A DNA stretch of 64,000 nucleotides, taken from positions 186,001 through 250,000 of the forward strand of contig WGMM01000002.1 of NCBI GenBank assembly GCA_016125085.1. The letters run 5' to 3'. The stretch's first letter is position 1. The number at the start of each line of letters is the position of its first letter. The translations under genes and the position numbers were made by a program. This document shows, one piece after another, positions 45,109 to 54,267 of this stretch. The notes below the pieces were generated by a model. It did not search any database, had not been told where the DNA came from, and saw only the letters and a program-made list of their open reading frames with translations. The stretch comes from a bacterium. GTDB lineage: Bacteria; Planctomycetota; Planctomycetia; Isosphaerales; Isosphaeraceae.

Positions 45109-48100
45109 GTGACTCCCATGACGCCTCAGGAATTCGAACGCTTTCTGGCCAGGCTCTATGCATCGACGAGATCGCGAGGAGACGGCAGCGGCACGGACGA
45201 ACTTTTGACGAATCAGGCGTCCGAGGTGGCGGAAACTGACGAATCGCACGAAGTCTTCCGTTTCGGTCCGTTCGAGCTGAATACCGAAATCGGGCGTGGC
45301 GGTTTCGGGATCGTTTATCTGGCACGTGACACCCGGACCGGCACGGACGTCGCTCTCAAGCTCCCGATGCCGTTCGTCCTGATGTCGCAAACGGCGCGTC
45401 ATCGGTTCGTACGCGAAGGGCGGGTCGGCGTAACGCTCGAACATCCGGGGATCGTCAAAGTTCTGGAAACCGGCGAATTCGGCGGCATCGTCTACATCGC
45501 GTCCGAATTCGTTACCGGGCCGACCCTTTCGACCTGGCTCGCCGATCGAAAAACGCCTGTTCCATGCAGAATCGGGGCCATGCTGGTCGGAAGAATGGCC
45601 GATGCACTCGCACACGCGCATGCCAACGGCGTCATCCATCGCGACATGAAACCGGCCAACGTGATCCTTCAGCCGACAGGGAATTCAGGCGAATCGGGTT
45701 CCGGTACGGTCTGCCCGTTCCAGCCTCGAGTGACCGATTTCGGACTCGCCAAGGTTCTCAATGAAATCCGAGACGAACAAACTTTGACAGGCTCCGCCGA
45801 GATCGGATCCACCGCGTACATGGCTCCGGAGCAAGTTCTCGGCTTGGCCGATGCGATCGGGCCGTGCACGGACATTCACGCAATGGGGGCGATTCTCTAT
45901 CGGATTCTCGCAGGGCAGGCACCGTTTCCGGGTCAATCGCGAGAGGAGGTGCTCCGAAAAATCGTGCATGAGATACCTCCATCGCTTCGTACGATCCGGC
46001 CGGATGTGCCTGAGGAACTCGAAATCATCTGCGACAAATGTTTGCGAAAAGATCCCGCGAGTCGATATGCCTCTGCAATTGAGTTGAAATCAGACATTCA
46101 GAGGTTCCTCGACCGGGAGAGTATTCTCGCCCGGCCAATGTCATATTTCGAACGAGGGCGGATCTGGGCTCGCCGGCACCCTGCGATCGCCACGGCGGCC
46201 ACCACGGCGGTAGCGTTCATGATGGTCGTCATCGTGATTCAGGCGATGCAAAATCGAAGGCTGCGCCAGATCAACCGGGAACTCGAGATTTCCGAAGATC
46301 GAGCCGAGGTTCAGACGATCCTTGCCGAGCGGCGAAAATCGATCGTCGATCGATCGTATTACGAAACCCGCCTGAACTCGGCCTTCGCACTGTCGCAGAG
46401 CGGACTCGCCGTTCGGGCCCAGCAGGCACTGACGGAAATCGATCCCGGGCCAGGCCGCCGTGACTTCGCATGGAACCATTTGTGGATGCGTTCACGGGAA
46501 GAGCTGGAAGTCGTGGCATTTGCGGATTCCGACCATAAACTCATCGCGGTTTCGCCGGACGGAAACACCCTGGCGACTTTCGACAAAGCACGGAACGTCG
46601 TCATTCGAGACATTTCGAGCGGCAAGAGTCTGGATCGGTTCGAACCGGTCAAATCAAGTTCGAACATCGTTTCGCTTCGATTTTCGCGAGACGGCCGTAA
46701 GCTTTTTGCTCTCACGAACGGCATGCCGTCCGACCAGCCAGGATTCAACGAACATCGATTTATCGTCCGGGAAAATGGCAATTCGTCCGAATCGAATTTA
46801 CGGAAGAAAACGAACGAATCGATTTTGGATTTCGTAGAGTCTGCCGAAGGCGATCGAATTCGCTTCGTGTGCAATGCCCCGGCTTCGGGCGTGAGCCGGA
46901 TCGACTTCGTTTCGCTCGCGGATCGTGTAATCGGCCAGACGCCGCTGCCGCACGTTTCGAACTTCGTCAGGCTTCTTCCGGATGGCCGCCATGCGTTGGT
47001 TTCGAATAAATCGGGATTATTGCATGTCATTTCATTCGATGATTCGGAAGTCGACATTCCGTTCGCACCCATTCGGGACATCGTGACGAAATCGATTGTG
47101 ATCGATCGCACTTTCGCTCGAATCGCGGCATCCAGCTTAGATCGCCGCTCAGTTCGCATCCTGATGATCGATCCGGTTTCGGGAATTACGGCCAAAAATG
47201 TCGACATCCCTTTCGAAATTGAAGCGATCCGCTGGATCGAAGGCATGGAGAGCCTGCTACTTTACGATAGCCGATGGAACGCCGCGATCGTCGACGTCCG
47301 CTCCGGGGCGATCGTGCCTCTGAAATCGAATGTCACGAACGATCCGAAATCCATGCGTCTCGAGGAAGTCAGTCGAGTGCGATGCATCTCGATCGGAAAA
47401 CTATTATTGACTTACGGATACGTCAAGGACCCCGGGGGCAGATCCCAACAGGCCTGGAATCTCGAATCCGGTGAGGAATTGCCGTTTCCTTTGACAGGGA
47501 CGATCGTCGACGCTCAGCCGCTGCCGGATGGAAAATCGGCACTGATGACGAACGGACGGCTGATCGATCGCTGGTGGCCAGGCGGGCGTTCGATTTCGAA
47601 TCGTAAACTGGCCGGGCACTCGGATGAAGGCTGGGGCGCGTGTTTCGCCCCGGACGATTCCGTGCTCGTGACATCGAGCGACGATACGGACGATCCGATG
47701 ACGGTGCGAGTCTGGGACTGGAAATCAGGCAAGATGATTCGCGGTTTCGTGCCGCACAAAGCGACCGTATCGTGCGTCGCATTTTCGCCGGACGGTCGCT
47801 TCATTGCGACGAGTGCTCTTTCCGCCAGAGAGAATTTGACGCTCTGGGACGCGAAAACCGGATCGAAAGTCATCGATCTCGTCGGCCACTCGACGCCAGT
47901 CTACAACCTGTCGTTCTCGTCTGACGGCACAAGACTGGCATCGGGAGACAACAAGGGCTTCGTGATCGTGTGGGATATTGCGACCGGCGAAGCGGTTTCG
48001 AATACGAAAGCGGATCGGGACAGGATTCGGGGCCTTGCCTTCATGCCGGGCAGCCGAACCGTCGTCGCGACAGCGAGCGAATCCAGACATGTACGCATCT

Positions 48101-48498
48101 GGGACACAGCCAGGAAACGGATCTTGCAGGATTGGGAGACTGGAGGAGAGATGACGACTCTGGCGTTCGTTCCGAATTCCGATCACATTTGTGCCGCGGA
48201 GTCGAGCGGGCGGCTTTTCGTCTGGGATTTCGAAACCGGTGAGATGATCCGCCTGATCGAAGGCGACGGCAACCGAATCCGACACATGAGTTTTCTTCGG
48301 GATTCCTCGTTTCTGGCCGCTGGCGACGTGACCGGTCAGTTGCATTTATGGAACGTCGAAACCGGTATCGAGATATTCTCGCTGCACGGTCATGAAGCCC
48401 CGGTCAATCGGGTCGCCTGTTCATCCGACGGAAATGCGATCGCCACGATCGCGCATGACGGTTCCGTACGACTCTGGTTCGGGCAGGAGAGCCGTTGA
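45109..48498 (+). CDS. Membrane Ser/Thr protein kinase with WD40 repeats
   Basis: A 1129-aa sensor kinase. The Hanks-type domain spans about 55-340: the Gly loop GRGGFG (62-67), K84 in VALKL, HRDMKPAN (177-184), DFG (210-212) and APE (239-241). A TM helix (about 358-380) and short coiled coil (380-412) follow; then a long C-terminal WD40 propeller begins after about 470, with repeats such as DSVLVTSS..VRVWDWKSGK and RLASGDNKGFVIVWDIATGE. GTG 45109 and ATG 45118 are both possible starts. The WD40 side is probably outside or periplasmic and may sense a partner. It pairs with the sigma factor upstream. Confidence 0.93.
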   Translation: MTPMTPQEFERFLARLYASTRSRGDGSGTDELLTNQASEVAETDESHEVFRFGPFELNTEIGRGGFGIVYLARDTRTGTDVALKLPMPFVLMSQTARHRFVREGRVGVTLEHPGIVKVLETGEFGGIVYIASEFVTGPTLSTWLADRKTPVPCRIGAMLVGRMADALAHAHANGVIHRDMKPANVILQPTGNSGESGSGTVCPFQPRVTDFGLAKVLNEIRDEQTLTGSAEIGSTAYMAPEQVLGLADAIGPCTDIHAMGAILYRILAGQAPFPGQSREEVLRKIVHEIPPSLRTIRPDVPEELEIICDKCLRKDPASRYASAIELKSDIQRFLDRESILARPMSYFERGRIWARRHPAIATAATTAVAFMMVVIVIQAMQNRRLRQINRELEISEDRAEVQTILAERRKSIVDRSYYETRLNSAFALSQSGLAVRAQQALTEIDPGPGRRDFAWNHLWMRSREELEVVAFADSDHKLIAVSPDGNTLATFDKARNVVIRDISSGKSLDRFEPVKSSSNIVSLRFSRDGRKLFALTNGMPSDQPGFNEHRFIVRENGNSSESNLRKKTNESILDFVESAEGDRIRFVCNAPASGVSRIDFVSLADRVIGQTPLPHVSNFVRLLPDGRHALVSNKSGLLHVISFDDSEVDIPFAPIRDIVTKSIVIDRTFARIAASSLDRRSVRILMIDPVSGITAKNVDIPFEIEAIRWIEGMESLLLYDSRWNAAIVDVRSGAIVPLKSNVTNDPKSMRLEEVSRVRCISIGKLLLTYGYVKDPGGRSQQAWNLESGEELPFPLTGTIVDAQPLPDGKSALMTNGRLIDRWWPGGRSISNRKLAGHSDEGWGACFAPDDSVLVTSSDDTDDPMTVRVWDWKSGKMIRGFVPHKATVSCVAFSPDGRFIATSALSARENLTLWDAKTGSKVIDLVGHSTPVYNLSFSSDGTRLASGDNKGFVIVWDIATGEAVSNTKADRDRIRGLAFMPGSRTVVATASESRHVRIWDTARKRILQDWETGGEMTTLAFVPNSDHICAAESSGRLFVWDFETGEMIRLIEGDGNRIRHMSFLRDSSFLAAGDVTGQLHLWNVETGIEIFSLHGHEAPVNRVACSSDGNAIATIAHDGSVRLWFGQESR

Positions 48499-48817
48499 AT
48501 CCCGTAATCGAATCGTCGATTGCTCCATCGGAACATCTCCGCTAAACTTTGGCTAACCCATGACTGCCCGGTGTGTCCTGCCTGGCTTCCGATCTGACAA
48601 AGTCTCGCTGACAGCTCTCCGGTCCGAAGTTGCAATCGTCTCCGTCCCCCCCTCGATCGAATCTTCATCGCACGTGCCGGAACGACCGAAAGCCTGAGGG
48701 CCCCGCTCGAGATCGGGAATTGTGCGATTCGAATCCAATGGCCGAAACCATCTATCACATCCCCGGCGATCTGAGACCGAGTGCTCGATCGTTGATCACT
48801 GTCGAGACACAAAACTC
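48499..48817. other. Gap between kinase and beta-helix genes
   Basis: A 319-bp region. I found no gene, terminator-grade hairpin or confident promoter. Short frames here are shadows. Confidence 0.4.
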
Positions 48818-50071
48818 ATGAATCTGCCACTTTCGCTGAGCTGCATAAGCCTGAATTTCTTCACGCTCCTTGCGGGATGCCTTTCATTTTCGCCCGCCTC
48901 CATCGCACTCGGTCAATCGGGGGAACCGGCTCGCTCGATCGACGCTTCGAAATTCGCATCGCTCCAGGCAGCGCTGGATGCCGTACCAGCCAGCGGAGGG
49001 ATCGTTCGGATCCCGCCTGGCACGTTCGAACTGAAGGAGCCTCTTGTCGTGAGGACCGGCGATACGCGTATCGAAGGCTCAGGCACGGCGACGCACCTCG
49101 TGAACAAGAGCACGACAGGCCAGCCCGCGATACTCATCGCTCCGACGAATCTTGCGAAAGACCCGAAAGCGGAGCTGTGGCGAGTTCAGATCGCCAGTCT
49201 GCGCATCAGCGGCAATCGCGAAAGCGGCGATGGCATAATGGCCCGCAAGGTGCAGGAAATTCTTGTTCATGCCGTGGCACTCGATCACAACGGCGGTAAC
49301 GGGATTCATCTGGAGAATTGCTTCGAAGATCCCCGGATCAACGACAATATCCTGACTTACAACGGCAAAGCCGGCCTTCAGATCACGGCGGGGCACGATA
49401 TCGTCGTCAGCGGCAATCAGTTCGAGGAAAATCAGGACGCCATTCGCTGCATCGATTCCTATAACCTGTGCGCCACCGGCAACGCCATCGACGATCACCT
49501 CCGGCACGGAATCGTGATCGAGGACACCTATGGCTCGGTCGTCAGCGGCAACATGATCGAGGAATGCAACGGCACGGCCATCATCCTGGACCGCGATTGC
49601 TACGGCATCGCTCTGAGTTCGAACGTGATCGCGCACCACCTTGGCGGCGGAATCGACCTGAAGGATGCCAATGGCTGCTCCGTAAGCGCGAACAGTTTCG
49701 TACTTTGCCACGGTTTCGCAGTGCGCATGGGGCCGGAGAGCGGCCGTAATGTCGTCAGCGGCAATGCGTTCGCGAACACCTATATCGGCGGCGGAAAGCT
49801 CAAGCGGCCGATCCGTGAACACAAGGATCCATTCCAGATCGACACCGGGGCTGGCGTCGTTCTGGAATCGGCCAGCGATGTCGCCATTACGGGCAACACC
49901 TTCACGGGTCTGGACACCCAGGCCGTCAAAGCATCGGGCACCAGCAGGAAAATTCTGGTCACGAACAACATTCTGACCGATTGCGCCCGCAAAATGTCGC
50001 CTGGCTCAAGCTGGATCGACCTGGCCGGAGCCCTGGATTCGATTCAGAAAGATAATCCAGGGGCGAACTGA
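48818..50071 (+). CDS. Secreted right-handed beta-helix protein (pectate-lyase-like)
   Basis: A 417-aa protein. A signal peptide (to about residue 31) is followed by the cap DASKFASLQAALDAVPASGGIVRIPPGTFEL, the classical start of pectate-lyase-superfamily beta-helices. Then come repeated coils with N-x-G-N/S-x-I patterns, for example LTYNGKAGLQITAGHDIVVSGNQFEEN and SGNMIEECNGTAIILDRD. No catalytic set for a polysaccharide lyase can be assigned; mannuronan-epimerase or structural roles are alternatives. The start ATG 48818 gives the leader directly. Confidence 0.8.
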   Translation: MNLPLSLSCISLNFFTLLAGCLSFSPASIALGQSGEPARSIDASKFASLQAALDAVPASGGIVRIPPGTFELKEPLVVRTGDTRIEGSGTATHLVNKSTTGQPAILIAPTNLAKDPKAELWRVQIASLRISGNRESGDGIMARKVQEILVHAVALDHNGGNGIHLENCFEDPRINDNILTYNGKAGLQITAGHDIVVSGNQFEENQDAIRCIDSYNLCATGNAIDDHLRHGIVIEDTYGSVVSGNMIEECNGTAIILDRDCYGIALSSNVIAHHLGGGIDLKDANGCSVSANSFVLCHGFAVRMGPESGRNVVSGNAFANTYIGGGKLKRPIREHKDPFQIDTGAGVVLESASDVAITGNTFTGLDTQAVKASGTSRKILVTNNILTDCARKMSPGSSWIDLAGALDSIQKDNPGAN

Positions 50072-50082
50072 TCCGCCCCTGG
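50057..50082. terminator. Hairpin between convergent genes
   Basis: A perfect 9-bp stem CCAGGGGCG/CGCCCCTGG with an 8-nt loop that contains the stop of the beta-helix gene (50069-50071). Between convergent genes it could terminate both. Confidence 0.55.
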
Positions 50083-50088
50083 AAACGA

Positions 50089-50541
50089 TCAGAATGGCGG
50101 CAGGGTCGAGCGCGGCATCGACGGGACGAACACGCTCCCGGGCCTTGCCCGCGGCCACGTTCCCCAGCCGTCCCAGGGCGAAAGCGGCGCAGGACCGAAT
50201 CCGCCGAACGGGCGATATGGCTGTGGCCGCCATCCAGGCCCGACCGGGGCGTAATAGTTCGCGTAAGGCACGTAACCCGGATTCCTGTACGTCACAGGTG
50301 GGGCATATGAAACGACAGGAGGTGGTGCCGCAGCCTGCGAAGCCGCCAGCAGCATGGTGCCATTGCCTTGAGCCACATAATTGTAGCCGCCATAGGGAAT
50401 CAGCGTGCCGGGCGGCACGCTGGCGTACATCGACGGCACCTGGTAGGCGACACCGGCGATGGGGGCCTGAGCCAGTGTTACAGGGCTCAGGGCTAACCCA
50501 CCGATCAGAATTGACGCGGCAAGGCCGAAACGCGGGGACAT
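50089..50541 (-). CDS. Small secreted Pro/Tyr-rich protein
   Basis: A 150-aa product with a clear signal peptide (LAASILIGGLALSPVTLAQA) and a mature part rich in Pro, Tyr, Gly and aromatic residues (PPVTYRNPGYVPYANYYAPVGPGWRPQPYRPFGGFG). AAGGAGG before ATG 50541 is a strong ribosome site, arguing for real translation. No family recognised. It resembles other low-complexity secreted planctomycete proteins, such as the one at 43300. Confidence 0.6.
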   Translation of the reverse strand: MSPRFGLAASILIGGLALSPVTLAQAPIAGVAYQVPSMYASVPPGTLIPYGGYNYVAQGNGTMLLAASQAAAPPPVVSYAPPVTYRNPGYVPYANYYAPVGPGWRPQPYRPFGGFGPAPLSPWDGWGTWPRARPGSVFVPSMPRSTLPPF

Positions 50542-50637
50542 GTTCGCCTCCTTCTGTCAGATCTCGGACCAGGTCATTCAGGTACAAGGCTCTCCCGAAT
50601 ACGGAACTGTCCTGTCAGCATGCCGGCGAATGAGTCG

Positions 50638-51744
50638 TCAAAATTTCGTGATGCCGACTTCTTCATTGCTGGCCAGCACGTCGGCGGCGGAACCGACGAG
50701 GAGCGGATCCGGAGCGCAGGCCACGGCCGGATCCTTGTCCGGATAGGGCAGAGCGTGCAGGAAGTGGCGCATGCAATTGAGCCGGGCACGTTTTTTGTCG
50801 TCCGACTTGATCACGACCCAGGGAGCGTCGGCGATATCCGTGTGGAAGAACATGGCGTTCTTCGCCTCGGTGTATTCGTCCCATTTGTCGAGCGATTTGA
50901 CGTCGATCGGCGATAGCTTCCAGTGCTTCAGGGGGTCGTCGCGTCGCGATACGAACCGCCGCAACTGTTCTTCACGACTGACGGAGAACCAGAACTTATA
51001 AAACAGAGTGCCGCTCTGCACGAGCATGCGTTCGAATTGCGGAGTCTGTCGCAGGAATTCGAGATATTCCTGAGGCGTACAGAACTTCATGACCCGTTCC
51101 ACGCCCGCACGGTTATACCACGATCTGTCGAAGAAGACCATTTCGCCAGCGGTCGGCAGATGTTCGACGTATCGCTGAAAATACCACTGGCCTTTTTCGG
51201 CCTCTGATGGCTTTTCCAGGGCGACGACCCGCGCGCCCCGGGGATTCAGGTGTTCCATGAAACGGCGGATGGTGCCACCCTTGCCCGCTGCGTCGCGGCC
51301 TTCGAAGAGCAGCACGATTTTCTGCCCCGAATCCTTGACCCAGCTCTGAACCTTCAGCAGTTCGATCTGAAGTTTCATTTTGGCGGCTTCGTATTCCTTG
51401 CGCCTCATACGAGTGCGATAGGGATAGTTCGCCGGAAGTGGAGCGGAGGTGCTGTCTTCTTTCGTTCCATGCGGCGCCTCAGCCACCTGGACGGCCACAG
51501 GGTCTCTGGAGATCGCCTCGATCTCGCTCGCGGCTTTCGGGTTCGACAACTTTCTGGAATTGGCCTTCGGCTTCGTGCCGGCACCATTGCGGCTGCCGTT
51601 CTCTTCGACCGCTTTCAAAGGCCGCGAAACTGTGCTACTGGCATTCGCCGCCGGATCGTCGACGAGTTCCGATTTCTTCGAAAATTGCGTTCCGTCCGTG
51701 TTATTGTCCGAAGTCCTTTTCGAATCATCGCCGGCGCGCGACAT
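50638..51744 (-). CDS. ppk2: Polyphosphate kinase 2
   Basis: PPK2 uses polyphosphate to phosphorylate nucleotides, or the reverse. The 368-aa product has the P-loop FEGRDAAGKGG (148-157), the lid/Walker B FFDRSWYNRAGVERVM (204-219) and RRDDPLKHWKLSPIDVKSL, all diagnostic. The first 100 residues are a Ser/Lys/Ala-rich tail of low complexity not seen in short PPK2 enzymes, probably disordered. ATG 51744 is favoured because GGAG lies 8 bases upstream; ATG 51771 is the alternative. Whether it prefers ADP or GDP, and NDP or NMP, cannot be read. It has a good promoter candidate. Confidence 0.93.
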   Translation of the reverse strand: MSRAGDDSKRTSDNNTDGTQFSKKSELVDDPAANASSTVSRPLKAVEENGSRNGAGTKPKANSRKLSNPKAASEIEAISRDPVAVQVAEAPHGTKEDSTSAPLPANYPYRTRMRRKEYEAAKMKLQIELLKVQSWVKDSGQKIVLLFEGRDAAGKGGTIRRFMEHLNPRGARVVALEKPSEAEKGQWYFQRYVEHLPTAGEMVFFDRSWYNRAGVERVMKFCTPQEYLEFLRQTPQFERMLVQSGTLFYKFWFSVSREEQLRRFVSRRDDPLKHWKLSPIDVKSLDKWDEYTEAKNAMFFHTDIADAPWVVIKSDDKKRARLNCMRHFLHALPYPDKDPAVACAPDPLLVGSAADVLASNEEVGITKF

Positions 51745-52167
51745 ATCAGGAACTCCACGAAAATAGGGCATTTCGATCCGGATCGGATCGGTCTGCGACT
51801 GGACTTTACCGGTGCATTGGCAGTTGAGGATGGAGCGGATCGTTCGGAAATCAACGTCTATCGGCCGCCAGGCAGCCATTCACGGATTCTTCACATAGTT
51901 GATTCTAAACTGTGCCTGCCGCGATTCAAGTAGGTTGCCCGAAAATTCGGAGTGCCACGTGCGATTTTGTGCCGGCGTTATCGATCCGTTCGTTCACGAG
52001 ATCGCAATGACGGCGATATCCCTGGATTCGAGATCGCGAACGGTTGAGGTGAAGTGAGAATCCTCGACGATTTTCCGACCGATCGGCATGTTGCGATCCT
52101 GCGGAAGATGCCGCATGATACGCAAATCGGACGACGCACCGTTTCGCAATCACCCCGGGAGATCTCG
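51745..52167. other. Divergent gap between ppk2 and esterase genes
   Basis: A 423-bp non-coding region containing the ppk2 promoter candidate (51902-51929). Nothing else recognised. Confidence 0.5.
51902..51929 (-). promoter_or_regulatory. Candidate sigma-70-type promoter for ppk2
   Basis: On the minus strand TTGAAT (51929-51924), a 16-bp spacer and TAGAAT (51907-51902) match five of six bases at each hexamer. About 158 bases separate it from ATG 51744. Confidence 0.45.
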
Positions 52168-53058
52168 ATGAATCGTTTCGCCTTCCTGACACTCACTCTC
52201 GCCCTCACAGGCCTGTCGATCATGTCGACTCCGATTCCGGCCGCGGATGTCATTACTCTCTGGCCCAACGGAACGCCCGGCGCCAAAGGCACCGAACCGG
52301 TCGACATTCCGACGCTGACCGTCTACCGGCCCGCGGAAGGCAAAAATGCCGGCGCGGCCGTCGTCGTCTGCCCCGGTGGCGGTTATGGCGGCCTGGCACC
52401 GCACGAAGGTCAGCCCATCGCAGAATGGCTCGCTTCGAACGGCATCACGGCATTCGTGTTGAAATATCGTCTCGGTCCGCGCTATCAGCACCCGGCCATG
52501 ATCGATGACGCCAACCGGGCCATTCGCACTGTCCGAACCAAAGCTTCGGAATTCGGAATCGACCCGAAGCGGATCGGTATCCTCGGATTCTCCGCGGGCG
52601 GCCACCTGGCTTCTACGGCAGGTACACATTACGACGCCGGCAAACCCGACGCGACCGACATCGTCGAACGTGCCAGCTCACGCCCCGACTTCATGGTTCT
52701 GCTCTACCCGGTCATCAGCCTCGGCACGAAATACGGCCACGGCGGATCGAAAAAGAACCTTCTGGGGGAAAACCCGCCCGAAGACCTTGTGAAAAACCTC
52801 ACGAACGAACTTCAGGTCAACAAGAACACGCCGCCGGCCTTCCTGGTGCACACCAACGAAGACACGCCCGTGCCGGCGGAAAACTCCTTGTTCTTCGTTC
52901 AGGCCATGCGAAACGCCGGTGTACCGTGCGAATTTCACATGTTCGAAAAGGGTCGTCACGGCCTCGGCCTGGGAATGGGTGATCCGGCCTTCTCCGAATG
53001 GCCGAAGCTGTGCGAAATCTGGTTCCGCCAGCGCGGCATCCTGCCGAAAGCGAACTGA
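52168..53058 (+). CDS. Secreted alpha/beta hydrolase (acetyl xylan esterase/BD-FAE-like)
   Basis: A 296-aa exported esterase. A signal peptide (to about 25) precedes a family start PNGTPGAKGT, then the oxyanion block VVVCPGGGYGGLAPHEG, the nucleophile elbow GILGFSAGGHLAST (Ser in FSAGG), NTPPAFLVHTNEDTPVP (Asp) and EKGRHGLGLG (His). This matches the group annotated as acetyl esterases of plant polymers or endo-xylanase-B-like. ATG 52168 has GGGAGATC upstream. Likely acts on acetylated polysaccharides; untested. Convergent with the MnmE-like gene. Confidence 0.85.
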   Translation: MNRFAFLTLTLALTGLSIMSTPIPAADVITLWPNGTPGAKGTEPVDIPTLTVYRPAEGKNAGAAVVVCPGGGYGGLAPHEGQPIAEWLASNGITAFVLKYRLGPRYQHPAMIDDANRAIRTVRTKASEFGIDPKRIGILGFSAGGHLASTAGTHYDAGKPDATDIVERASSRPDFMVLLYPVISLGTKYGHGGSKKNLLGENPPEDLVKNLTNELQVNKNTPPAFLVHTNEDTPVPAENSLFFVQAMRNAGVPCEFHMFEKGRHGLGLGMGDPAFSEWPKLCEIWFRQRGILPKAN

Positions 53059-53108
53059 TCGATCGGCCGATCGGCCGGCGTCTGGCTCTTGACCACGCCG
53101 GCCGATGC

Positions 53109-54266
53109 TCATTCCAGCCAGTGCCACAAATCGCTGCGTGCCGAATCGATCTCGCCGTTCGAAAGATTAAGGCGAACCTCCCGCAGCGAACGGGCAAGGG
53201 ACTCGTCGAACACGACGGCACTGCGCTCCGCAAGTTCTATGGGCGCAACAGTCTGCACAATGCGTTCCATGAGCCCTTCCAGTCCGTCGCCTGCCTGAGC
53301 GCTGACGATCACCGGACCACTGGCCATTCGGGCCGCACGTTCGATCTCCTCGTCCGTGGCGAGGTCGGCCTTGGTCCGGACGTCGATCGTGCGAGCGTCG
53401 TATTCGCACAGATCCGGTTCCGAACTGCATTCGGTCATCTTCAGGACGAGATCCGCTCGCCGATGCTCTTCCCGGGCGATTCGGATTCCTTCAGCTTCAA
53501 GCGGATCGGCAGTCGCGGCACGCAAACCTGCCGTGTCGGTCAGAACGATCGGCCAGCCGTCGAGGACCACGGCGACGTCGACGGCGTCGCGTGTCGTGCC
53601 AGGCGTTGGGCTGACGACGGAGCGTTCGAAACCCGCAAGGGCATTGATCAGCGTCGATTTGCCGACATTCGGCGGACCCGCCAGGGCCACGCGGAACCCG
53701 CTCGCCAGCCGCGTGCCGAAATCAGCCGTTCGCAGAAGATCGTCGAGTTCGAGGGCCGCGGCCTCGATGTCGTTCGCGTCGATCGCAACGCCGATTTTTT
53801 CGAGATTCGCCCGCATCGCCCCGCGTGATTGGCGATAAAGCACATTTGCAGAACGAGTTGTCGTCGATTGGCCAAGTTTCTCGATCGCCAGTCTTTCGAG
53901 CCTTCGAATTCCATGTGCCTTGATGTAATCGTCTCGTGAGGCACTGGCGATTCGGTGCTTCGCGAGCAACTCGATCAAGGCATCGAGCAGCAGTTCGCTG
54001 CCATGACCCTGAATTTCGACTTCCATGAGCCCCGTCGATTCCTCCTGGATCAGCACTGCGACAACTTCGTCGCCACCGAACCAGCCGAGACGGAGTTCTC
54101 CTGGAGCGGAATCGCGCAGAGGCCTTCGGCCGATCCTGGGCCTGAAGACCCGATCGGCGACTTCGAATGCTGATGCCCCCCAGATCCGCAGAACGCCGAT
54201 CGCCCCCGGACCTTCGGCCGTCATACGCGTCACGAATCCAGCGGGGAGTGCGTGCCCTGCACCCAT
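53109..54266 (-). CDS. Short MnmE-like GTPase lacking the C-terminal cysteine
   Basis: MnmE with MnmG modifies U34 of tRNAs. Here the N-terminal fold (AEGPGAIGVLRIWG, 17-30; MEVEIQGHGS, 81-90), a short helical part, and the G domain are visible: G1 GPPNVGKST (197-205), G2 TPGTTRD (221-227), G3 DTAG (244-247), G4 TKAD (298-301; canonical NKxD) and G5 SAQ (322-324). The protein ends LWHWLE at 385 aa, about 70 shorter than E. coli MnmE, without the C-x-G-K motif whose cysteine is needed for modification. ATG 54266 is 1 bp past the coaX stop (TGAaATG). It may be a paralog with another role, or a divergent functional enzyme. Confidence 0.85.
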   Translation of the reverse strand: MGAGHALPAGFVTRMTAEGPGAIGVLRIWGASAFEVADRVFRPRIGRRPLRDSAPGELRLGWFGGDEVVAVLIQEESTGLMEVEIQGHGSELLLDALIELLAKHRIASASRDDYIKAHGIRRLERLAIEKLGQSTTTRSANVLYRQSRGAMRANLEKIGVAIDANDIEAAALELDDLLRTADFGTRLASGFRVALAGPPNVGKSTLINALAGFERSVVSPTPGTTRDAVDVAVVLDGWPIVLTDTAGLRAATADPLEAEGIRIAREEHRRADLVLKMTECSSEPDLCEYDARTIDVRTKADLATDEEIERAARMASGPVIVSAQAGDGLEGLMERIVQTVAPIELAERSAVVFDESLARSLREVRLNLSNGEIDSARSDLWHWLE

Positions 54267-54267
54267 T

